DNA of 64,000 nucleotides from Saccharothrix syringae (GTDB taxonomy: Bacteria > Actinomycetota > Actinomycetes > Mycobacteriales > Pseudonocardiaceae), in the NCBI RefSeq assembly GCF_009498035.1, contig NZ_CP034550.1, forward strand, positions 1,798,001 to 1,862,000. Direction: 5' to 3'. The position numbers and the translations under genes were made by a program. This document shows positions 1-9,184 of the stretch, piece by piece (the first letter of the stretch is position 1; each line of letters starts with the position of its first letter). The notes beneath the pieces were generated by a model, which saw nothing but the letters and a program-made list of their open reading frames with translations, was not told the DNA's origin and ran no database searches.

Positions 1-2
1 TC

Positions 3-530
3 GCGAACGAGGGCAGCACCAGCTACGGGCGGTGGGTCGAGATCGACCACGGCGGTGGCTGGCGCACCCGGTACGCGCACCTGTCCGCGCAGGCGGTGTC
101 GGTCGGGCAGGCCGTGCGCCTGGGCCAGCGCATCGGCAACGTGGGCACCACCGGCGGGTCGACCGGGCCCCACCTGCACTACGAGCAGCGGCTCAACGGG
201 GTCGACCAGAAGGCCGTGTTCAACGGGACCCAGGCGTACTACTGGGGCACCCGCAGCTACACCAGCCGCAACTCCTGCGGCAGCGTGACCGGCACGGTCG
301 GCACCGACAGCGGCGCGGCGGTGACCGTCCGCTCCGGGCCCGGCACCCAGTACGCGGCGGTCGGCTCGGTCGCCAGCGGCGCGACCGTGACCATCCGCTG
401 CCAGGCGCGCGGCGAGACGATCACCGGCAGGTACGGCACCACCGCGCTGTGGGACCAGATCGGGTCCGGCTACATCTCCGACGCGTACGTGTACACAGGT
501 TCGGACGGCCAGGTCGCCCCGAGCTGCTGA
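3..530 (+). CDS. M23 family metallopeptidase with SH3-like tail (5' end cut by window)
   Basis: The frame is open from base 3 to the TGA at 528-530, so the N-terminus lies outside the window. The fragment starts inside a lysostaphin-type (M23/LytM) peptidase domain: Y-A-H-L and later PHLHYEQ, the HxH zinc motif, are visible. These enzymes cut peptide cross-links in peptidoglycan outside the membrane. The last 75 residues ([18 protein letters not shown]) resemble a bacterial SH3 wall-binding domain, with a Cys pair that could form a disulphide. Only this stretch is visible, so signal peptide and full length are unknown. Confidence 0.85.
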   Translation, partial: ANEGSTSYGRWVEIDHGGGWRTRYAHLSAQAVSVGQAVRLGQRIGNVGTTGGSTGPHLHYEQRLNGVDQKAVFNGTQAYYWGTRSYTSRNSCGSVTGTVGTDSGAAVTVRSGPGTQYAAVGSVASGATVTIRCQARGETITGRYGTTALWDQIGSGYISDAYVYTGSDGQVAPSC

Positions 531-645
531 GTTTCCCCAGGTCGCCGGCCGCTCCCGCCTCGCGCGGGAGCGGCCGTTCCCGAGTTGTCCACAGATCGGC
601 CCGCCCTTGAGCGGCCGGGCCCGGCGCTCGGGCAGGGTCGGAGCC

Positions 646-1797
646 ATGACGAAGCTCCTCTCCACGCCCCGGCTCCACGACCCGGGCGACCTGATCGCCG
701 CCGTACCCCACCTGCTGGGCTTCCACCCGGCCGACTCCCTGGTGCTGCTCGCCGTCGAGCGCGGCGAGGTGGCCCTGACCCTGCGCGTCGACCTGCCCGC
801 GCCCGACCACCCCGACGGCCTGGCCGAGCGGCTGGTGCCGCCCCTGGCCCGCCACCCCGGCGCCGTCGCCGTGGCCGTGGTGGTCGGCGGCGGCTCGGGC
901 GACCCGCCCGAGGACCTGCCGCACGACGCGCTGGTGGACGACCTGGAGGAGGCCCTGCGCGCGGTGGGCACCCCCCTGGTGCTGGCGGTGTGGACGCGGG
1001 CCACGGCCAGGGCCGAACCGTGGTTCGACTACCACGACGCGGGCACGCGGGGGGTGGTGCCCGACCCGACCAGCACACCCCTGGCCGCAGCCACGGCCGC
1101 CCGGGGGTACGTCACCCACCCCAGCCGTGAGGCGATGGCCGGGCTGCTGGCACCCGACCCGCCCGAGCTGCTGTCCCACCGGTCCGAGCTGCTCGACCGC
1201 CGGGCCATGGGCGCCGCGCGCCCCGACCCGGGCGTCCGGGCACGCCACCGCGACCTGGTCCGCGCCGAGGTGGTCCGCGCCGCAGGCCGCAAGCGCCCGC
1301 TGACCGACGAGGAGGTGGCCGACCTGGCGCACGCCCTGGGCGACCCGTGGGTGCGCGACGCGAGCCTGGCCCACTGCGTGGGGGAGCACGCCGGGAGTGC
1401 CGAGGTGCTGTGGACCGAGCTGACCAGGGCGTGCCCCGCCCCGGAACGAGCCGAACCCGCCACCCTGCTGGCCTTCTCGGCGTACTTGAGGGGGATGGGG
1501 AGCCTGGCGTCGATGGCGCTGGAGCGGGCCGAGGAGGCCCACCCGGGGCACCGGCTCAGCGAGTTGCTGAGGGAGGCGCTGGACACCGGCCTGCCACCGG
1601 ACCGGCTCCGGCGGCTCGCGGAGCAGGCCGCCGAGAACGACTGCACGTCCCCGGAGTGGTCCTCGCCGGAGCGGTTGTCCTCGCGGTTCGCTTCGGAGCG
1701 GTCGTGTTCGGAGCGGTTCGCTTCGGAGCGGTCGTCTTCGGGCTGCTCATGCCCGGACCGGGCTTCGACGGACCGGACTTCCCGGGAGGTCGATTGA
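646..1797 (+). CDS. DUF4192 domain protein with low-complexity Ser/Glu/Arg tail
   Basis: About 383 residues starting MTKLLSTPRLHDPGDL. The opening, with LIAAVPHLLGFHPADSLVLL, is typical of the actinobacterial DUF4192 family, which has no established function. I chose ATG 646 because it starts right at the conserved motif; an in-frame start at 607 would add 13 Arg-rich residues. The last 50 residues are a low-complexity run with a five-residue period (SER-F-A, SER-S-C), encoded by a 15-bp DNA repeat, and are probably disordered. The gene converges on the S9 peptidase gene, with a perfect 18-bp hairpin between them. Confidence 0.8.
   Translation: MTKLLSTPRLHDPGDLIAAVPHLLGFHPADSLVLLAVERGEVALTLRVDLPAPDHPDGLAERLVPPLARHPGAVAVAVVVGGGSGDPPEDLPHDALVDDLEEALRAVGTPLVLAVWTRATARAEPWFDYHDAGTRGVVPDPTSTPLAAATAARGYVTHPSREAMAGLLAPDPPELLSHRSELLDRRAMGAARPDPGVRARHRDLVRAEVVRAAGRKRPLTDEEVADLAHALGDPWVRDASLAHCVGEHAGSAEVLWTELTRACPAPERAEPATLLAFSAYLRGMGSLASMALERAEEAHPGHRLSELLREALDTGLPPDRLRRLAEQAAENDCTSPEWSSPERLSSRFASERSCSERFASERSSSGCSCPDRASTDRTSREVD
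1692..1732 (+). repeat. 15-bp tandem repeat in the DUF4192 3' end
   Basis: TTCGGAGCGGT recurs at 1692, 1707 and 1722, an exact 15-bp period that keeps frame and encodes a five-residue Ser-Glu-Arg unit. Diverged copies lie upstream (CCGGAGCGGT near 1666) and in the non-coding DNA around 2014-2060 (AGCGGTTCGAGCCTC). Confidence 0.75.
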
Positions 1798-1953
1798 CAG
1801 CTCCCCGACCGATTCCGCCTTTCGGGGCGTTCGCCACCTGCCTCACGGGCGCGCCCGAGGCAGCGGTGGGCTGCCGCGGGCACGCACGGCCGGTCCGATC
1901 CCGGCCGGTGCCGGTGCCGGTGCCGGTGCCGGCGCTGGCGCTGGTCTGGGCCA

Positions 1954-1991
1954 GGCCGGTCCGATCCCGGGCGCCCGGGATCGGACCGGCC
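1954..1991. terminator. Perfect 18-bp inverted repeat between convergent genes
   Basis: Bases 1954-1971 are the exact reverse complement of 1974-1991 with a 2-base centre, giving a very stable hairpin. It lies between the 3' ends of the DUF4192 and S9 peptidase genes and probably terminates both transcripts. There is no T-run, which is common in actinomycetes. A partial copy of one arm (GGCCGGTCCGATCCCGG) sits at 1889, next to a CCGGTG hexamer run. Confidence 0.6.
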
Positions 1992-2060
1992 CCACCTCGG
2001 CGCAGTTCGGGCCTGAGCGGTTCGAGCCTCAGCGGTTCGGGGCTCGGAGCGGTTCAAGCC

Positions 2061-4109
2061 TCAGAGCAGCTCCGGGCGGCGCCAGGGCTCGCCCAGCACG
2101 TGCTCGGCCAGGAACGCGAACACCGTCTCGTACCAGACCTTCGAGTTCCCCGGCGTCAGGATCCAGTGGTTCTCGCTCGGGAAGTACAGGAACTTCGCCG
2201 GCACGCCGTGGCGCAGGAGGTCGAAGTACAGGCGCTGCCCCTCGCCGATCGGGACCCGGTAGTCCTTGTCGCCGTGGATGACCAGCATGGGCGTCTTGAT
2301 GTCCGCCACCCGCAGGTGGGGTGAGTTGGCCGCCAACCGCTCCTGCTGGCGCAGCGGGTCGCCCATCTCGCGGATCCAGTAGTACGAGTCGTCGGTGGTG
2401 CCGGTGAACGCGTCCAGGTGCCACAGCGACGCGTGCGTCACGATGGCCTTGAACCGGTCGGTCCGGGTGGCGATCCAGTTCGCCATGTACCCGCCGAACG
2501 ACCCGCCCATGGCGGCCGTGCGCGAGTCGTCGACGTCCTCGCGCCGCACGGCCACGTCGGTGATGGCCATCAGGTCCGTGTACGGCTTGGCACCCCACGA
2601 GCCCCAGCCGGCGCGCACGAAGTCGTGCCCGTAGCCGGTGGACAGCGCCGGGTCCGGCAGCAGCACCGCGTACCCCCGCGCGGCCATGAGCCACGGGTTC
2701 CAGCGCCAGCTCCACCCGCTCCAGCTCATCACCGGGCCGCCGTGCACCCACAGCAGCAGCGGGGCGGGCTGGTCCGCCGACGCGCCGCGCGGCAGCACCA
2801 GCCACGCGCGCACGGTGCGGCCGTCCTCGACCACCGTGTCGATCTCGGTCAGCGTGCCCGGCAGCGACTCGACCGCGCCCGGCGCGGGCAGCGGCACCGC
2901 GTCCTGGTCGGCGCCCGCGGCGGACAGGCGCACCGGCTGCGGCGGGTGGTCCCACGCGCTGCGCAGCGCGTACACGGTCGAGCTGTCCGGGCTGACCCGC
3001 ACGTCGGTGTACGCGCCGGTGGCGGTCAGCTTGACCACCTCGCCCGACGCCAGGTCGAGCCGCCAGACCGGCTGGTGCCCCCGGTGGCTGCTGGTGAAGT
3101 ACACCGCCGCGCCGTCCGGGCTCACCACCGGGTGCTCGGGCTCCTCCGGGAACCCCGGCGCCAGCTCGGTCACCTCGCCGTCCACCGAGATCCGCACCAG
3201 GGTGTTGCGCCACGGGCTGTCCGGCGTGGAGTCGAGCGCCCGCACCGCCACCACGCCCGACGAGTCCGGCAGGAACACCGGCTGGAGGAAGGAGTGCCCT
3301 TCGAGGTCGGCCAGCACGCGGTCGGTCGACCCGTCCGCGGCGACGAGCCGCAGCCGCACCCGCGACCCGTACGACGCGCTCACCGCGACGCTCTCGGTGC
3401 GCACCACCCACCGCCCGTCCGGGCTGATCACGGGGGAGTCGTCCAGGCGCGCGGTGGCGTTGGGCGTCAGGTCGACCAGGTCAGCGGCCGCGTCCAGGCG
3501 CGGGGCGTCCACGTCGACCGGGCGGGTGGTGGCCAGCACGCGCGGGTAGCGCGGGCCGAGGTCGGCGTCCCAGTACCGGATCGGGTAGGACTCGTGCAGG
3601 ATCGCGGTCACCCCGGCGTCCTCGCGGGCCTTGCGCAGCTCCTCGTCGGCCTCGCCGAACGCCGCCGTCGAGTGGGTGTGGGCCACGAGCAGCACCGTGC
3701 CCGCGTCCCGCGCCACCGCGAAGCCCGCCACCCCGCCCGAGGGGCGGAACAGCTCGCGCGCCTCGCCGGCGGGCGGCAGCAGCCACAGCGCGGCCCGGTC
3801 CTTCGGCTTGTCCTTGCCGGTCGCGGCCTCCGGGTCCGGCCGCGACGAGACGAACAGCAGCCCGCCGTCCGGGGTGAACGCGGGCGAGCCCTCGGCCTTC
3901 GCGCCGCGCGTCAGGCGCCGCGCCGGCCGCTCCCCGGCGGGGTCGACCTCCCACAGCGCGCCCTGCCAGGTCTTGCGGTCCGGCGACAGCGCCGCCACCA
4001 CCGTGACCAGCCGCGTGCCGTCGGGCGAGAGCGCCAGCGACGTCAGCCGGGGCATCTCCGCGTACGAGGTCAGGTCCCCGAACCCGGCCTCGGTGATCTT
4101 GTCCGTCAT
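2061..4109 (-). CDS. S9 family peptidase (prolyl oligopeptidase / acylaminoacyl-peptidase type)
   Basis: 682 residues, usual for the family. The N-terminal 400 residues are a WD-like beta-propeller with repeated SPDG/SPDS motifs. The C-terminal alpha/beta-hydrolase carries the full triad: Ser537 in GGSFGGYM, Asp616 in HGDKDYRVP and His648 in SENHW. It should hydrolyse short peptides or N-acylated residues; with no signal peptide it is probably cytosolic. Its ATG directly follows the galE stop codon, so it is probably co-transcribed and coupled with galE, though no metabolic link is obvious. Confidence 0.92.
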   Translation of the reverse strand: MTDKITEAGFGDLTSYAEMPRLTSLALSPDGTRLVTVVAALSPDRKTWQGALWEVDPAGERPARRLTRGAKAEGSPAFTPDGGLLFVSSRPDPEAATGKDKPKDRAALWLLPPAGEARELFRPSGGVAGFAVARDAGTVLLVAHTHSTAAFGEADEELRKAREDAGVTAILHESYPIRYWDADLGPRYPRVLATTRPVDVDAPRLDAAADLVDLTPNATARLDDSPVISPDGRWVVRTESVAVSASYGSRVRLRLVAADGSTDRVLADLEGHSFLQPVFLPDSSGVVAVRALDSTPDSPWRNTLVRISVDGEVTELAPGFPEEPEHPVVSPDGAAVYFTSSHRGHQPVWRLDLASGEVVKLTATGAYTDVRVSPDSSTVYALRSAWDHPPQPVRLSAAGADQDAVPLPAPGAVESLPGTLTEIDTVVEDGRTVRAWLVLPRGASADQPAPLLLWVHGGPVMSWSGWSWRWNPWLMAARGYAVLLPDPALSTGYGHDFVRAGWGSWGAKPYTDLMAITDVAVRREDVDDSRTAAMGGSFGGYMANWIATRTDRFKAIVTHASLWHLDAFTGTTDDSYYWIREMGDPLRQQERLAANSPHLRVADIKTPMLVIHGDKDYRVPIGEGQRLYFDLLRHGVPAKFLYFPSENHWILTPGNSKVWYETVFAFLAEHVLGEPWRRPELL

Positions 4110-5072
4110 TCACGCCCCCTGTCGTGACCGGGTGAACTCCCAGGCGTCGCGCACGATGCCGGTGAGGTCCACCCGCTCCGGCTTCCACCCCAACTCGGTG
4201 CGGGCCTTCTCGCTGGAGGCCACCAGCACCGCCGGGTCGCCCGCCCGCCGGGGCGCCACGGCCGCCGGGATCGGGTGGCCGGTCACCTCCCGGCACGCGT
4301 CGACGACCTGCTTGACGGAGAAGCCCAAGCCGTTGCCCAGGTTGTAGATCCGGTGCTCGCCGGCCGCCGCGTGCTCCAGGGCCAGCAGGTGCGCGTCGGC
4401 CAGGTCGGCCACGTGGATGTAGTCGCGCACGCAGGTGCCGTCCTCGGTCGGCCAGTCCTCGCCGTAGACCTGGATCCGCTCGCGCTGCCCGAGGGCGACC
4501 TGGAGCACCAGCGGGATCAGGTGGGTCTCGGTGCCGTGCCGCTCGCCGAACCGCCCGTAGGCGCCCGCGACGTTGAAGTAGCGCAACGACACCGCGGCCA
4601 GCCCGTGCGCGGCGGCGTAGGAGGTGATCGCGTGGTCGATCGCGAGCTTGGTCGCGCCGTAGGTGTTGGTCGGCCGCGTCGGCGCGGTCTCCGCGATCGG
4701 CACCCGCTCCGGCTCGCCGTAGGTGGCGGCCGTGGAGGAGAACACCAGCCGCGGCGTGCCGTGCCCGCGCATCGCGTCCAGCAGCCGCAGCGACGTGACC
4801 ACGTTGCCGTGCCAGTACTTCGCCGGGTCCTGCATGGACTCGCCGACCAGCGACTTGGCCGCGAAGTGGAGCACGCCGTCGAAACCCTCGGCGAGCACCT
4901 CGCCGATCGCCTCGTCGATGCCCGCCTCGACCAGCCGGACGCCGTCGGGCACCGCGTCCGCGTGCCCGGTGGACAGGTCGTCGAGCACGACCACCTCGTG
5001 ACCGGACTCGACCAGCCTGGCCGCGCAGACGCTGCCCACGTACCCGGCACCGCCCGTGACGAGCAGCTTCAC
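4110..5072 (-). CDS. galE: UDP-glucose 4-epimerase
   Basis: 320 residues. TGGAGYVGS at residues 7-15 is the Rossmann glycine motif for NAD, and YGATK supplies the Tyr/Lys catalytic pair of extended short-chain dehydrogenases. It interconverts UDP-glucose and UDP-galactose in the Leloir pathway and supplies UDP-galactose for envelope polymers. Galactokinase lies just upstream in the same direction (28-bp gap) and the S9 peptidase gene follows without a gap, so ideR-galK-galE-S9 looks like one transcription unit. Confidence 0.93.
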   Translation of the reverse strand: MKLLVTGGAGYVGSVCAARLVESGHEVVVLDDLSTGHADAVPDGVRLVEAGIDEAIGEVLAEGFDGVLHFAAKSLVGESMQDPAKYWHGNVVTSLRLLDAMRGHGTPRLVFSSTAATYGEPERVPIAETAPTRPTNTYGATKLAIDHAITSYAAAHGLAAVSLRYFNVAGAYGRFGERHGTETHLIPLVLQVALGQRERIQVYGEDWPTEDGTCVRDYIHVADLADAHLLALEHAAAGEHRIYNLGNGLGFSVKQVVDACREVTGHPIPAAVAPRRAGDPAVLVASSEKARTELGWKPERVDLTGIVRDAWEFTRSRQGA

Positions 5073-5100
5073 CTCTGGATCCCCGCTTTCGTCGGTCGTT

Positions 5101-6261
5101 TCACTCGTCCCGGCCCGCGCCCGCGGAGGGCACGGCCGTGAACGTCCGCGGCGTGGTCCAGCCGCGTTCGGCGAACGCGGCGAGCACCCGCCGCACCACC
5201 CGGTCGTGCTCGGGCACCGGCACCAGCGCGATCGCCGACCCGCCGAAGCCGCCGCCGACCATCCGGGCGCCCAGCGCGCCCGCCTCGCGCGCGGCGTCCA
5301 CCGCCACGTCCAGCTCCGGCGCGGACACCCGGTAGTCGTCGCGCAGCGACGCGTGCGAGGCGTCCAGCAGCGGACCCAGCTCGGCGAGCCGGTCGGCGCG
5401 CAGCAGCTCCACCGCCTCCAGCACCCGCCGGTTCTCCGTCACCACGTGCCGCACCAGCGGCCGCAGCCGCTCGGGCAGCCGGTCCAGCGCGCCGGCCAGC
5501 CCGTCGGGACCCACGTCGCGCAGCGCGGGCACGCCCAGCAGCCCCGCCGCCTCCTCGCACCCGGCCCGGCGCGTGCCGTAGCCGCCGTCGGTGTGCGAGT
5601 GGCTGGCCCGCGTGTCCACGACCAGCACCTCCAGGCCGTGCGCTGCCGCGTCGAAGGGCACCTGCTCCGACTCGAACGACCGCACGTCCAGGAACAGCAC
5701 GTGCGCCTCGGTGCAGCACAGCGACGCCGTCTGGTCCAGCAGCCCCGTCGGCGCGCCCACGAAGTCGTTCTCCGCCCGCTGCACCCAGCGCGCCACGGTC
5801 GGCAGGTCGTCGACCCCGCGCTCCGCCAGGCCCAGCAGCGCCAGCGCCACCGCGCACTCCAGCGCGTGCGACGAGGACAGGCCCGCGCCCGCCGGCACGT
5901 CACCGGCGATCACCAGGTCGGCCCCGCCGGTCACGCCCTGCTCGCGCAGCACCCACGCCACGCCGGCCGGGTACGCGGCCCAGCCGTCCACCACACCGGG
6001 CGCCAGGTCGGCGACCGCCACCGGATCGGTGTGCTGCACACCACCGTCGTCACCGAGCGTGGCCACGTGCAGCACGCCGTCGTCGCGGGGGGAAGCGGCC
6101 ACCGCGGTGCGGTGCGGCAGGGCGAAGGGCAGCACGAAACCGTCGTTGTAGTCCGTGTGCTCCCCGATCAGGTTCACCCGACCGGGCGCGGACCAGACGC
6201 CTCGCGGCGCGGCGCCGTGCAGCCGGGTGAACGCGGTGGCCGCGCGCCGCGCCGGCCTCAC
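5101..6261 (-). CDS. galK: galactokinase
   Basis: 386 residues, normal for GHMP galactokinases. The signature [15 protein letters not shown] lies near the N-terminus, [11 protein letters not shown] is the ATP-binding GHMP motif, and [11 protein letters not shown] is motif 3. It phosphorylates galactose with ATP. I chose the GTG at 6259-6261 because it overlaps the ideR stop (GTGA) and puts the signature at the usual distance from the start. No galT is visible in the window. Confidence 0.93.
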   Translation of the reverse strand: MRPARRAATAFTRLHGAAPRGVWSAPGRVNLIGEHTDYNDGFVLPFALPHRTAVAASPRDDGVLHVATLGDDGGVQHTDPVAVADLAPGVVDGWAAYPAGVAWVLREQGVTGGADLVIAGDVPAGAGLSSSHALECAVALALLGLAERGVDDLPTVARWVQRAENDFVGAPTGLLDQTASLCCTEAHVLFLDVRSFESEQVPFDAAAHGLEVLVVDTRASHSHTDGGYGTRRAGCEEAAGLLGVPALRDVGPDGLAGALDRLPERLRPLVRHVVTENRRVLEAVELLRADRLAELGPLLDASHASLRDDYRVSAPELDVAVDAAREAGALGARMVGGGFGGSAIALVPVPEHDRVVRRVLAAFAERGWTTPRTFTAVPSAGAGRDE

Positions 6262-6950
6262 CGCGCCTGCACCAGGACGGCGTGCGCGACCGCGGGGTCC
6301 AGCTCGGCGGTGGTGCCGTTGCCGCGCACCTGCACGACCTTGGCGACCGTCATCGAGTCGACCTCCACCATGCCGCCCGGCACCACGCCGGCGGCCTTCA
6401 GCTCGGCCATCAGGTCCGGGTCGAGCTGCACGTGCTCGGCGATCCGCCGCACCTCGACGCGACCGCCGCCGCGGCGCGCGACCTCGTCCACGCGCAGCAG
6501 GTCGGCCTCGGCGGGCGGCGCGGGCTCGCCGTCGCCCAGCTTGTCCAGCCCGGGGATGGGGTTGCCGTAGGGCGAGGTGGTGGGGTTGCCCAGGAGCTTG
6601 ACCAGCTTCCGCTCGACCGCCTCGCTCATCACGTGCTCCCAGCGGCATGCCTCGCTGTGCACGTGCTCCCACTCCAGGCCGATGACGTCGACCAGGAGGC
6701 GCTCGGCGAGCCGGTGCTTGCGCATGACCGCGATGGCCAGGTTGCGGCCCTGCTCGGTCAGCTCCAGGTGGCGGTCGTCGGCGACGACCACGAGGCCGTC
6801 GCGTTCCATGCGGCCGACCGTCTGGCTCACCGTCGGGCCGCTCTGGCCCAACCGCTCGGCGATTCGGGCGCGCAGAGGCACGACGCCCTCTTCTTCGAGC
6901 TCGTAAATCGTGCGGAGGTACATCTCCGTGGTGTCGATGAGGTCGTTCAC
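6258..6950 (-). CDS. ideR: iron-dependent transcriptional repressor, DtxR/IdeR family
   Basis: 230 residues from GTG 6948-6950, the same length as mycobacterial IdeR; GGGGAG lies about 6 bases upstream. The order is winged HTH ([20 protein letters not shown]), dimerisation/metal domain, SH3-like tail. The IdeR metal ligands fall at the expected numbers: Met10, His79, Glu83, His98, Cys102, Glu105 and His106. With Fe(II) it represses siderophore and iron-uptake genes. It is divergent from the rhodanese gene (62-bp gap) and its stop overlaps the galK start, an unusual coupling of an iron regulator to a sugar kinase. Confidence 0.94.
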   Translation of the reverse strand: MNDLIDTTEMYLRTIYELEEEGVVPLRARIAERLGQSGPTVSQTVGRMERDGLVVVADDRHLELTEQGRNLAIAVMRKHRLAERLLVDVIGLEWEHVHSEACRWEHVMSEAVERKLVKLLGNPTTSPYGNPIPGLDKLGDGEPAPPAEADLLRVDEVARRGGGRVEVRRIAEHVQLDPDLMAELKAAGVVPGGMVEVDSMTVAKVVQVRGNGTTAELDPAVAHAVLVQAR

Positions 6951-7012
6951 ACCCGCTCCCCTTACGTATGGCGTCAATGCTAGTCGGCCGGTCACGGGTG
7001 CAGGATGGTGCC

Positions 7013-7858
7013 GTGCATCCACTGATCAGCACCGACGCCCTGGCCTCCGCGCTGGACGGCGCGCACGCCCCGGTCGTGCTCGACGTCCGCTGGCGGTTGG
7101 GCGGACCCCCGGGACGTCAAGATTACGAGGTCGGGCACGTCCCCGGCGCCGTCTACGTCGACCTCGACACCGAACTGTCCTCCGCGCCGGGCGCCGGCGG
7201 CCGCCACCCCCTGCCCGACCCCGCCGCCCTGCAGACCGTCCTCCGCGCCGCCGGCGTCCGCGAAGGTCACCCGGTAGTGGCATACGACGCGGCCGACGGC
7301 TCCGTCGCGGCCCGCGCCTGGTGGCTCCTGCGCTGGGCGGGTCACCGGGAGGTGGCCGTGCTGGACGGCGGCTTCGCCGCCTGGACCGCCGAGGACCGCC
7401 CCGTCACCACCGAGGTGCCCACCCCGGCTCCCGGGGACATCACCGTCCGCCCCGGCTCCATGCCGACCCTGACCGCCGACGAGGCCGCCGCCTTCCCCGC
7501 CGCCGGCACCCTGCTCGACGCGCGCGCCCCCGAGCGCTACCGGGGCGAGACCGAACCGGTCGACCCGCGCGCCGGCCACATCCCGGGCGCCCTGAACGCC
7601 CCCACCGCCGGCCACACCGCCGACGGCCGCTGGCTGCCGCCCGCCGCCCTGGCCGAGCGCTTCACCGCGATCGGCGTCTCCCCGACCCGCCCGGTAGCCG
7701 CCTACTGCGGCTCCGGCGTCACCGCCAGCTCCGTGGTCCTGGCCCTGGAAGCCGCCGGCGTCACCACCCCCGACGCCCCCGCCCCCCTCTACCCGGGCTC
7801 CTGGTCGGAGTGGTCGAGCGACCCCACCCGCCCCGCCACCACCGGCCCAACCCCCTAA
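7013..7858 (+). CDS. sulfurtransferase (two-domain rhodanese)
   Basis: 281 residues from GTG 7013, which gives [10 protein letters not shown], the usual N-terminus. Two rhodanese domains are present: an N-terminal one with the conserved Y-E-x-G-H-V-P-G-A motif and no active Cys, and a C-terminal one with Cys232 in AYCGSGVTA, which carries the persulfide. Such enzymes move sulfur from thiosulfate or 3-mercaptopyruvate to cyanide or thiols; the substrate cannot be told from sequence. A 22-bp repeat array follows its stop. Confidence 0.9.
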   Translation: MHPLISTDALASALDGAHAPVVLDVRWRLGGPPGRQDYEVGHVPGAVYVDLDTELSSAPGAGGRHPLPDPAALQTVLRAAGVREGHPVVAYDAADGSVAARAWWLLRWAGHREVAVLDGGFAAWTAEDRPVTTEVPTPAPGDITVRPGSMPTLTADEAAAFPAAGTLLDARAPERYRGETEPVDPRAGHIPGALNAPTAGHTADGRWLPPAALAERFTAIGVSPTRPVAAYCGSGVTASSVVLALEAAGVTTPDAPAPLYPGSWSEWSSDPTRPATTGPTP

Positions 7859-7876
7859 CCCCCGCCCACTCCCGCG

Positions 7877-7974
7877 CGTGTCATGCGCCCAGCCCCGGCG
7901 TGTCATGCACCCAGCCCCGGCGTGTCATGCACCCAGCCCCCGCGTGTCCTCCGCTCGGACACCGCGTGTCGTGC
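7877..7974. repeat. 22-bp phased array, CGTGTCATGC family
   Basis: The 10-mer CGTGTCATGC occurs at 7877, 7899 and 7921, exactly 22 bp apart and separated by CCCAGCCCCGG-like sequence. A one-mismatch copy (CGTGTCGTGC) is at 7965. The period is not a multiple of three and no reading frame is maintained, so it is not coding. A larger version of the same family lies at 36211-36409. Confidence 0.8.
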
Positions 7975-7990
7975 ACTCAGGCACCGCGAG

Positions 7991-8023
7991 TTGACCGGTC
8001 GGCACCGCGTGCCGACCGGTCAA
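7991..8023. repeat. Perfect 14-bp stem inverted repeat
   Basis: TTGACCGGTCGGCA at 7991-8004 is the exact reverse complement of 8010-8023, with a 5-base loop CCGCG. It lies between two 22-bp phased arrays in the gap between the convergent rhodanese and DUF3558 genes, and could act as a two-way terminator. Confidence 0.6.
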
Positions 8024-8057
8024 GCCGGGGGAGTCGGACCTCGGAACCGGGGCCAGC

Positions 8058-8167
8058 CGAACGCTCAGACCGGGCGAGTCGAACGCTCAGACCGGGTGAG
8101 TCGAACCTTCAGACCGGGTGAGTCGAACCTTCGGGTCGGGTGAGTCGAACCTTCCGGACCCCTGAAT
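8058..8167. repeat. 22-bp phased array, TCGAAC-TCAGACCGGG family
   Basis: CGAAC-NN-TC units start at 8058, 8080, 8102, 8124 and 8146, again exactly 22 bp apart, with the consensus GAGTCGAACgcTCAGACCGG. The unit differs from the CGTGTCATGC array upstream but shares its period. No gene is visible between 7859 and 8271. Confidence 0.8.
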
Positions 8168-8271
8168 TCGACATTCGGGCGAAATGAGCAGCCCCCGACA
8201 TCAATCCAAGCACGCCTCACCGACGTTTTTCGGTGGGGCGTGTGGGCATTCCGGGCGTCACACTCCGGGTG

Positions 8272-8895
8272 TCACGCGTTCGGGATCTTCTCGAAACCCT
8301 TGGTGGCCAACTTCAGCGCCACCGGGCACGGGTCGATCTCGTCGATCGGCGTCACGCTGGCCATGAACGCGGGCGTGACCTCCGACGAGTCGTCGGTCAG
8401 CATGACGAGCACCGTGCAGTCGCCGCCGCTCTCCCGGATCTCGTACGCGGTGTTCCCGCCGACCTCGATGGTGCGCGGCTCGCCCTCGTACGAGAGCGGC
8501 GACAGCATGAACAACACCACCGTGTACGGCTCCTCGGTGCTCTGCACGCACCCCGGCTCGCCGCCCTTCGCCGCGCCCACGGCGGCGGTCACGTCCTCGG
8601 GCGTGAGGAGGGCGCAGTCGTCGTAGCCCTCGGTCTTCTTCTTGGTGGTGATCTTCACGTTGCCGGAGGGCTTCTTCGGGTCCGGGGCGCCCGAGTCCTC
8701 GTCCGTCGGCTCGGTGGTCTTGGGGGAGGACGTCTTCGTCGAGGACGCGGGCGGCTTGCTCGACGTCGTCTTCCCGGTCCCGCCGCCGGCGGCGGCGAGT
8801 GGCTTGCCCGTGACCGACGTGGCGCAGGCGGAGAGGCCGAACACGAGCGCCACGGCCAGCGCGGCGGTCAAGGCGGGGACTCGTCGCAGGTGCAT
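8272..8895 (-). CDS. DUF3558-type lipoprotein
   Basis: 207 residues. It has a type II signal peptide (Arg-Arg, then a hydrophobic stretch) ending in the lipobox LSAC, so it should be anchored to the outer face of the membrane. A long Ser/Thr/Lys/Pro linker (about residues 40-85) precedes a C-terminal domain with paired Cys and the YDDCALLTPEDV motif of actinobacterial DUF3558 proteins. Function unknown. I took ATG 8893-8895 because it places the signal peptide correctly. Confidence 0.8.
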   Translation of the reverse strand: MHLRRVPALTAALAVALVFGLSACATSVTGKPLAAAGGGTGKTTSSKPPASSTKTSSPKTTEPTDEDSGAPDPKKPSGNVKITTKKKTEGYDDCALLTPEDVTAAVGAAKGGEPGCVQSTEEPYTVVLFMLSPLSYEGEPRTIEVGGNTAYEIRESGGDCTVLVMLTDDSSEVTPAFMASVTPIDEIDPCPVALKLATKGFEKIPNA

Positions 8896-9184
8896 GGCGC
8901 TTCGACCTCGTTCCGACGTGCGGGGTTCCATCTCGACACCCGCGATCCTGGCCCGCCCGGTACCGGCAGACGCGCAGACTCTAAGTCCCCCGGTCCGGCC
9001 TGGGCGCAAGTCCCCCGGTCCGGGGGTGGGCGTGAGGGCCGGGGCGGACGCGAGGCCCGCGGGTCCGGACCGGACACCGGGGGCCGCCGGCCGCAACTCC
9101 ACGGGCCCGACCGCAGCTCCGCCGGCCATGCCCACCACGCCCCGCACCCCCACCAGCCCCCCGCCGGTGAGTTAGGTTGCCGAC

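Noticed and set aside
7877..8167. CRISPR array
   Set aside because: Units are 22 bp end to end with no unique spacers, and there are no cas genes.
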